This document shows positions 57,998-64,000 of a DNA stretch of 64,000 nt, one piece after another. How positions within the stretch are numbered: position 1 is the first letter of the stretch; every line of letters starts with the position of its first letter. Source of the stretch: Comamonas sp. lk. GTDB lineage: Bacteria > Pseudomonadota > Gammaproteobacteria > Burkholderiales > Burkholderiaceae_C. Location: positions 1 through 64,000 of the forward strand of contig CAMBFO010000002.1 in assembly GCA_945865675.1 (NCBI GenBank), in the 5' to 3' direction. Under the pieces are notes generated by a model, which was not told where the DNA came from, ran no database searches, and worked only from the letters and a program-made list of their open reading frames with translations. A program made the translations under genes and the position numbers.

Positions 57998-59290
57998 TTA
58001 GGCCGCCTGCGCACGCAAACTCTCTAGCGCTTCGTCCAGCGCTGCAGCATCGTTCACCGAGGCAATAAAGCCTTGGCAGGCGGGCAATGCGCTGGCACCC
58101 CCAGCCTTCAGTTGGGCCATCACTTGCGCCGCCTCTTTCGGGTTGGCAAAGCCGGTGCTTTGCAAGAGCAGCGCGCCTTTTGCATCGAGCAGTTTGAAGT
58201 AAAACTGACCATCGGCTTCGCGGTATTGCTTGAAGGCCGCGCTGGCAGTTTTGGCCGCTTTAGCAGGGCCGCCAGTGCTTTGCGCAGCCAAGCCGCGCAG
58301 GCCCACGGCCTGGCGCAAGCGCGCCATAAAAGGCGTGGCCACGGCGCGCGCTTTCATGGCGCCTTGCAGCAGCAGGGCTTCCACCTCTTGCGGATGCTCC
58401 ATCAGGTGCTGGTAGCGTGCGCGCATGGGCGCAATCTCTTGGTCGATGCGCGCATACAGTTTTTCTTTGGCAGCGGCCCAACTGATGCCTTGGGCAAATT
58501 CCTGCGCAAAAGCGGTGGTCTCTTGTGGGCTGGCAAAGGCTTGGTAAATCTGGAACAGGGCGGAGCCTTCGGTGTCTTTGGGCTCGCCCGGCGCGCGCGA
58601 ATCGGTTTTGATATTGGCTATCAGTTTTTGCAATTGCGCGCTGCTAGCAAACAGCGGGATGGTGTTGTCATAGCTCTTGCTCATCTTGCGGCCATCCAAG
58701 CCCGGCAAGGTGGCTACGCTTTCTTCGATGGCCGCCTGCGGGGCCACGAAATATTCGCCATAGCGGTGGTTAAAACTATGCGCCATGTCGCGCGCCATTT
58801 CGATGTGCTGTACCTGGTCGCGCCCCACCGGCACATGGTGGGCGTTGAACATCAAAATGTCCGCACCCATGAGCACCGGGTACATAAACAGGCCGGCGCT
58901 GACATCGGTGTCCGGGTCGGTACCGGCGGCGGTGTTTTTGTCCACCGAGGCTTTGTAGGCATGCGCTCGGTTGAGAATGCCTTTGCCGGTTACGCAGGTT
59001 AAAAACCAGGTCAGCTCGGGGATTTCCGGGACGTCAGACTGGCGGTAAAACACCACGCGCTGCGGGTCTAAACCAGCAGCCAGCCAACTAGCGGCAATTT
59101 CCAGCGTGCTGCGCTGGATGCGTGCCGGCTCGTCAATTTTGATGAGCGCGTGGTAGTCGGCCAGAAAGTAATAGCTCTCCACACCGGGCCGCAAGCTCGC
59201 TTGCACCGCGGGGCGTATGGAGCCCACGTAGTTACCCAAGTGCGGCGTACCCGAAGTAGTGATGCCGGTTAAAAAACGAACAGTGCTCAT
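57998..59290 (-). CDS. trpS: Tryptophanyl-tRNA synthetase
   Basis: RFLTGITTSGTPHLGNYVGSIRPAVQ; GRKMSKSYDNTIPLF. Confidence 0.95.
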   Translation of the reverse strand: MSTVRFLTGITTSGTPHLGNYVGSIRPAVQASLRPGVESYYFLADYHALIKIDEPARIQRSTLEIAASWLAAGLDPQRVVFYRQSDVPEIPELTWFLTCVTGKGILNRAHAYKASVDKNTAAGTDPDTDVSAGLFMYPVLMGADILMFNAHHVPVGRDQVQHIEMARDMAHSFNHRYGEYFVAPQAAIEESVATLPGLDGRKMSKSYDNTIPLFASSAQLQKLIANIKTDSRAPGEPKDTEGSALFQIYQAFASPQETTAFAQEFAQGISWAAAKEKLYARIDQEIAPMRARYQHLMEHPQEVEALLLQGAMKARAVATPFMARLRQAVGLRGLAAQSTGGPAKAAKTASAAFKQYREADGQFYFKLLDAKGALLLQSTGFANPKEAAQVMAQLKAGGASALPACQGFIASVNDAAALDEALESLRAQAA

Positions 59291-59318
59291 GGTGTTTTAG
59301 ACAAAAAGGCCCAACAAT

Positions 59319-60005
59319 CTAAATCGGAGCGCCGCCGCTTTGCAGCAGGGCGCGCAAGGGGCTCAGCAGCAGCTGCAGGGCTTCAAAGCTCAGGCCCATC
59401 AAAGGCAGCATCCAAAACGTATTGATGACCTTGGTCAGCACCAGCGCCATCACAATAAAAAATCCCCAGGGCTCCACGCGCGAAAGCCAATAGGCCTGGC
59501 GCATGGGCAGCAGGCCTACCAGTATGCGTCCGCCATCGAGTGGCGGCAGCGGGAAAAGATTGAACACACACATCACCACATTGACCAGCACGCCGCCCTG
59601 GCACATTTTCAGCAAAAAAGGCTCGCTGACGCCGGCACCTTGTAATACAAACAGGCCCGCTCCCCAAACAAGGGCTTGCGCGAAATTAATCGCCGGGCCG
59701 GCCAGCGCCACCCAGACCATATCGCGCTTGGGGTGGCGCAGCTGCCCAAAGTTCACCGGCACTTGTTTGGCATAGCCAAACAAAAACGCGCCCGAAGTGC
59801 TGAAATACAGCAGCAGTGGCAGCAAGATAGTACCCACCGGATCGATGTGCTTCAAGGGGTTGAGCGAGATACGGCCCAGCATCCAAGCGGTGTTGTCGCC
59901 AAAGTAGCGCGCCGCATAGCCATGCGCGGCTTCGTGCAGGGTGATAGAAAAAATCACCGGTATCGCGTACAGGCTAACGGTTTGAATCAGTTGGGCAATA
60001 TCCAC
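59319..60005 (-). CDS. Site-2 protease (M50) family protein
   Basis: ITLHEAAHGYAARYFGDNTAWMLGRISLNPLKHIDPVGTILLP; FPLPPLDGGRI. Confidence 0.93.
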   Translation of the reverse strand: MDIAQLIQTVSLYAIPVIFSITLHEAAHGYAARYFGDNTAWMLGRISLNPLKHIDPVGTILLPLLLYFSTSGAFLFGYAKQVPVNFGQLRHPKRDMVWVALAGPAINFAQALVWGAGLFVLQGAGVSEPFLLKMCQGGVLVNVVMCVFNLFPLPPLDGGRILVGLLPMRQAYWLSRVEPWGFFIVMALVLTKVINTFWMLPLMGLSFEALQLLLSPLRALLQSGGAPI

Positions 60006-60038
60006 GTGCTGGCTTTCAAAAAATCGGGGGCTTGTGCG

Positions 60039-60701
60039 TTAAAGGCCCAGCCGGGCTGGGTCGCCCCGGCCCAGGCGCACCACCTCGGCGTCGCCCGTGC
60101 TCAGGTCGATCACCGTGCTGGGCTCTAGCGCACAGGCACCGGCTTCGATCACACCGTCTATCTGGTGCTCAAAGCGTTCACGTATGTCGGCGGCATCGTT
60201 GAGGGCCTGACTTTCACCGGGGGGAATCAAGGTGGTAGCCAGCAATGGCGCGCCATGGAGTTCCAGCAGGGCTTGCAGGCATGCGTGCTCTGGCAGGCGC
60301 AGCCCTATAGTTTTACGCGAAGGGTGGCTAAGGCGGCGCGGCACTTCTTTGCTGGCCTCCAGAATGAAGGTAAACGGCCCGGGCGTGGCGGACTTGAGCA
60401 GACGAAATTGCCGGTTGTCCACGCGGGCGTAACTGGCCAGCTCGCTCAGGTCGCGGCACAAGAGCGTAAGGTGGTGTTTATCGTCCACCCCGCGAATCTG
60501 GCGCAGCCGGTCAGCAGCGGCTTTGTCGTCCAGGTGGCAGACCAGTGCGTAACTCGAATCGGTGGGCACCGCCAGCACGCCGCCTTTGTGCATCAAGGCC
60601 ACCGCTTGCTTAAGCAGGCGTTGTTGCGGGTTGTCCGGGTGGACCTCAAAAAACTGTGCCACTGCGTCGCTTACTGTATGCGCGCGGCCAGCAATTCCCA
60701 C
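60039..60701 (-). CDS. Sua5/YciO/YrdC family protein (start uncertain)
   Basis: GGVLAVPTDSSYALVCHLDDKAAADRLRQIRGVDDKHHLTLLCRDLSELASYARVDNRQFRLLKSATPGPFTFILEASKEVPRRL. Confidence 0.9.
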   Translation of the reverse strand: MGIAGRAHTVSDAVAQFFEVHPDNPQQRLLKQAVALMHKGGVLAVPTDSSYALVCHLDDKAAADRLRQIRGVDDKHHLTLLCRDLSELASYARVDNRQFRLLKSATPGPFTFILEASKEVPRRLSHPSRKTIGLRLPEHACLQALLELHGAPLLATTLIPPGESQALNDAADIRERFEHQIDGVIEAGACALEPSTVIDLSTGDAEVVRLGRGDPARLGL

Positions 60702-61525
60702 ACCGGTGTCAAACCGCCGGGCAGGTAAGGCAGAGTGCCTAGCTCTGTGTGGCTTTCTAAGGGGCTGTGAAAGTCGCTGCCGCGTGAGGCAGCCAGCCCA
60801 AATTCTTGTGCCGTGGCAGCATAAGTGACATATTCCGCAGCCGAATGGCTCCCAGTCACCACTTCCACACCGCGCCCGCCATGGCCTTTGAATTCGGTAA
60901 ACAGCGCGAACTCTTCGTTGGGGGTAAATTTGTAGCGCGCCGGATGCGCCACCACCGCCATGCCACCGGCGCCGGTAATCCAGCCCACCGCGTCTTTGAG
61001 CGTGGCCCAGCGGTGCTCCACATAGCCGGGCTTGCCCTCGGTCAGGTATTTGCGAAATACCTCGTTGGTTTCTTTGCAGACGCCGGTCTCGACCAAGTGC
61101 CGGGCGAAATGGGTACGGGAAATCAGGTCGGGGTTGCCCACGTATTGCAGCGCGCCTTCAAACGCACCCTTGATGCCCACTTTGGCCAAGCCGTCGGCCA
61201 TGTCCTGTGCCCGCAGCCTGCGTCCGCCGCGGGTCTGCTCTAGGCCTTCGCGCAAATCCGCATTGTCGGTGTCGATGCCCAGGCCCACGATGTGGACGGT
61301 TTTGCCCAGAAAAGTGACCGAAATTTCCACGCCCGTGATGTAGCGCATGCCTACCGCCTTGGCTGCGGCTGCGGCGCGGGCCTGGCCGCCAATCTCGTCA
61401 TGGTCGGTCAACGCCCACAGCTCCACGCCGTTGGAGGCGGCACGCTCGGCCAAGGCTTCAGGGGTCAGGGTGCCGTCCGAGACCACAGAGTGGCAGTGCA
61501 GGTCGGCGTTGAGGATGGAGATCAC
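60671..61525 (-). CDS. PHP domain protein (TrpH/RNase AM-like)
   Basis: ADLHCHSVVSDGTLTPEALAERAASNGVELWALTDHDEIGG...GVEISV...SHSAAEYVTYAATAQEFGLAASRGSDFH. Confidence 0.92.
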   Translation of the reverse strand: MISILNADLHCHSVVSDGTLTPEALAERAASNGVELWALTDHDEIGGQARAAAAAKAVGMRYITGVEISVTFLGKTVHIVGLGIDTDNADLREGLEQTRGGRRLRAQDMADGLAKVGIKGAFEGALQYVGNPDLISRTHFARHLVETGVCKETNEVFRKYLTEGKPGYVEHRWATLKDAVGWITGAGGMAVVAHPARYKFTPNEEFALFTEFKGHGGRGVEVVTGSHSAAEYVTYAATAQEFGLAASRGSDFHSPLESHTELGTLPYLPGGLTPVWELLAARIQ

Positions 61526-61579
61526 TGCGGCATTTTAGGCGCTGGGGATGGGGTTGGGGTTTGGCGGCTGTGGCTTGGT

Positions 61580-61601
61580 GGGTTGACTGGGTTGGGTCGG
61601 G
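61580..61601 (+). other. Putative G-quadruplex motif in the spacer upstream of the PHP gene
   Basis: GGG-TTGACT-GGG-TT-GGG-TC-GGG, preceded by GGGGATGGGGTTGGGG. Confidence 0.45.
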
Positions 61602-61810
61602 AATTTGCTGGGTATTGGCCAGGGCATGGTTTTTTTCAGCGCAAGGTCTAAATTGGTCGGTGGACCGATGATTTCGGAAGGTGGTTGACTGGCCGCTTCC
61701 TAGCCAAAGGGGTCTCAAATGTCCCCAAAGTTGTCGGCCCAAAGCGGACAGGTCTAAGGCGACTTCTGACCTGCCGCAATCGCCTGAAATCAAGGGAAAG
61801 CCGCTGCGCT

Positions 61811-62713
61811 ATGCTCCCGTTGATGCAGTCCCGCTTTGATAGCCCCACCACGCGCGCCGCCGGCTGGATGGCCGGCTGGCTGACGCTGATGGTGGTAATC
61901 GCCGTCGCCGGGCGTGAGGCCGCGCGCGAACTGTCGGTGTTCCAGATCATGCTGCTTCGCTCTACGCTGGGAATGTTCATGCTATGGCCGCTCGTACGCG
62001 CAGCAGGCGGTCTTATCGCGGTACGGACCGAACGGCTGCCTCAACACGCGCTGCGTAATGCGGTGCACTATGCCGGGCAGTATGGTTGGTTTGTAGCCCT
62101 GACACTGATCCCGCTCGCAGAGTTGGTTTCCATTGAATTCACCATGCCGATATGGTCGGCGGCCCTGGCCGTAGTCTTTCTCGGTGAGCGAATGGGTGCT
62201 CGTAAGTGGTTCGCGGTGCTGCTAGGTCTCGTGGGTGTGGCAGTGATCGTGCGTCCCGGCGCAGGCGCGATAGACAGCGGGCAGATCATTGCGCTTGCCT
62301 CAGCCCTCGGGTTCGCAGTCTCCGTCGTGCTGGTGAAGTCCCTTACCCGCATGGATGCAGCAGTGGCGATAAGTTTCTGGATGCTGGTGGTACAAAGCGC
62401 GATCGGGCTGGTGCCGGCGCTTATCGTCTGGCAATGGCCCTCTGTCCACACCTGGGGTTGGGTAGTTGTGGTGGCGTTTTGCGGAACCTACTCGCATTAC
62501 TGCTTCGCCAGGGCGATGCAGCTTGCAGATGCCACCGTTGTCGTACCGATGGACTTCCTGCGTGTGCCCTTGACCGCGCTGGTTGGCTGGTTGGCTTACT
62601 CGGAAAGATTGGATCTATTTACGTTGTTAGGCATTGGCCTGATTCTGACTGGGAACGTTCTGAACCTGGCTCGCCTGCCAACGGATGATGAGCGGGTCCA
62701 GCCCAAGGAGTGA
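61811..62713 (+). CDS. EamA/DMT family transporter
   Basis: MLPLMQSRFDSPTTRAAGWMAGWLTLMVVIAVAGREAARELSVFQIMLLRSTLGMFML...; DMT repeat architecture; start uncertain. Confidence 0.88.
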   Translation: MLPLMQSRFDSPTTRAAGWMAGWLTLMVVIAVAGREAARELSVFQIMLLRSTLGMFMLWPLVRAAGGLIAVRTERLPQHALRNAVHYAGQYGWFVALTLIPLAELVSIEFTMPIWSAALAVVFLGERMGARKWFAVLLGLVGVAVIVRPGAGAIDSGQIIALASALGFAVSVVLVKSLTRMDAAVAISFWMLVVQSAIGLVPALIVWQWPSVHTWGWVVVVAFCGTYSHYCFARAMQLADATVVVPMDFLRVPLTALVGWLAYSERLDLFTLLGIGLILTGNVLNLARLPTDDERVQPKE

Positions 62714-63031
62714 GGTGCCGTCTATTTCGGACGAGGCTGTGAGCACCGGTTTGCGACCCGTACTTGTACGCTTGTTGGCCACCCAGTGTAAAGAATCGAA
62801 CGGCACGTAAGCTGACATTGGCCCCTGATCGCAGATTGCTAAACGCCGTCTTTGCCACCAGCACATTGTCATTTTTTATTGAGTAATTCCGCGTTGAGCA
62901 CCTCGATAGCATCTGCCCCAACGACGCAATTTCACAAGCGACAACACCTCAAAAATTACGGTGATCAAAAGCACTTTGAAGTACACGTCAGGTTCGAGCT
63001 TGCGCGCAAATCCAGCTAGCAAGCCCAGTAT

Positions 63032-63739
63032 TTAAAAATCCGCCGGACACTCCCAGTGCATGGGCATGCCAGTCTGCGGGTGCACCAGCGATAGCCCGCA
63101 GGCGTGTAAAAGCAGGCGCGGGGCCATGGCCTGTACCTGCGCTGGCGCGTACAAAGCATCGCCCAAAATGGCGTGCCCCAAGGCTTGCATGTGCAAGCGC
63201 AGTTGGTGGCTGCGGCCGGTCAGCGGTTCAAGTTCCACCCGGCTGCTTTGGTTTTGCGCATCCTGCGCTACGCAACGCCAGCGGGTTTGGCTGGCTTTGC
63301 CATCGGCCTGGATAACGCGCAAGGGGCGGCGCGGCCAATCGACGGCTATTGGTAAGTCGATAGTCCGCCAAATTCCGTCAGGATCCAAGAGGCCTGCCAC
63401 TTGCGCTACATAGCGTTTTTGAACCAGGCCGTTGGCGAATGCATGGTTGATAGTGCGCTGGGCATCGGCGCCGCGCGCCATCAGCAACAGGCCCGAGGTC
63501 GCCATGTCCAAGCGGTGTACCACTAGCGCGTCCGCAAGGTGCGCTTGTACGCGGGCGCTCAAACAGTCTTGCTTGTCCGCGCCGCGCCCCGGCACTGACA
63601 ACAGCCCTGCCGGTTTGGTCAGCACCAGCAGCGCATCGTCTTGGTACAGCAGTGTGATGTCTGCAAGCGCTGATTTATCGGGGGTGCACATTGCCGTGTT
63701 GATGGGTGCGCGTGTCTGCGCGTTCTTGGCCGAGTTCAT
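63032..63739 (-). CDS. RluA-family pseudouridine synthase
   Basis: LLVLTKPAGLLSVPGRGADKQDCLSARVQAHLADALVVHRLDMATSGLLLMARG; LEPLTGRSHQLRLHMQALGHAILGD. Confidence 0.92.
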   Translation of the reverse strand: MNSAKNAQTRAPINTAMCTPDKSALADITLLYQDDALLVLTKPAGLLSVPGRGADKQDCLSARVQAHLADALVVHRLDMATSGLLLMARGADAQRTINHAFANGLVQKRYVAQVAGLLDPDGIWRTIDLPIAVDWPRRPLRVIQADGKASQTRWRCVAQDAQNQSSRVELEPLTGRSHQLRLHMQALGHAILGDALYAPAQVQAMAPRLLLHACGLSLVHPQTGMPMHWECPADF

Positions 63740-63984
63740 CGGCGCTGCTGCGGGTCGCGCACGGCTTGCACTTGCAATTCGCTGATGGCTGCGGCTTGAT
63801 TACCCCAAGCGCTGCGGGAATAAGTGAGCACCTGGGCGATCTGCGCATTGCTTAGTTCCAGCATAAAAGGCGGCATGCCAAAAGGCCGGGCATTGCCTTG
63901 CGTGGAAGGCGCAAAGCCACCGTAGAGCACACTGAGCACTGCGTTGTTGGGCTTGTCCATCAGCAGCGCGTGGTTGCCTACCAT
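63736..63984 (-). CDS. C-terminal part of a probable c-type cytochrome (likely continues beyond window end)
   Basis: VLYGGFAPSTQGNARPFGMPPFMLELSNAQIAQVLTYSRSAWGNQAAAIS, cytochrome c-like C-terminal motif. Confidence 0.6.
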   Translation of the reverse strand: MVGNHALLMDKPNNAVLSVLYGGFAPSTQGNARPFGMPPFMLELSNAQIAQVLTYSRSAWGNQAAAISELQVQAVRDPQQRR

Positions 63985-64000
63985 TGCGGGATAGATGCCT

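Noticed and set aside
58073-59002. 309-aa plus-strand ORF opposite trpS
   Set aside because: Antisense shadow ORF; trpS motifs on the other strand are unambiguous.
62714-63031. Non-coding spacer after the second EamA gene
   Set aside because: Minus-strand ORF fragments there resemble nothing I recognise; no repeat or RNA structure stood out.

Overview
The window is a chromosomal segment of a betaproteobacterium, probably Burkholderiales/Comamonadaceae-like by gene content and codon style (inference). It is mostly ordinary coding sequence: ppiD, tRNA-His, dinG, trmB, gluQ-RS, trpS, PHP, Sua5/YciO and RluA-family genes. Regions of note: (1) ~10.28-16.46 kb: an MNIO (DUF692) RiPP, bufferin/HvfA-like locus. 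It has an ECF sigma factor (SigF-like) with an NrsF-like anti-sigma, a Cys4 precursor peptide, the MNIO enzyme, its DUF2063 partner, DoxX, a duplicated RskA-like lipoprotein, a WCPTC thioredoxin and a CcdA-like protein. I found three matching ECF-type promoter candidates, GTAACT-N16-CGRA, upstream of sigF, the precursor gene and the thioredoxin gene. (2) ~16.6-20.0 kb: a tightly overlapping operon of an S8 protease, a small secreted protein and an outer-membrane beta-barrel, facing a Cys-rich lipoprotein. (3) ~20.9-32.9 kb: a C-P lyase cluster (phnGHIJKLM, phnCDEE, phnN, DUF1045, PhnZ-like HD protein) with an adjacent HCx5R phosphatase but no phnP in the window. (4) Decayed genes: a higBA module with an amber codon in higB and a -1 frameshift in higA, a truncated MAPEG remnant, and a flavodoxin-like gene with an ochre codon at codon 8. 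No CRISPR array, transposase or integrase was recognised. Family assignments come from motif recognition by eye; no database search was run.
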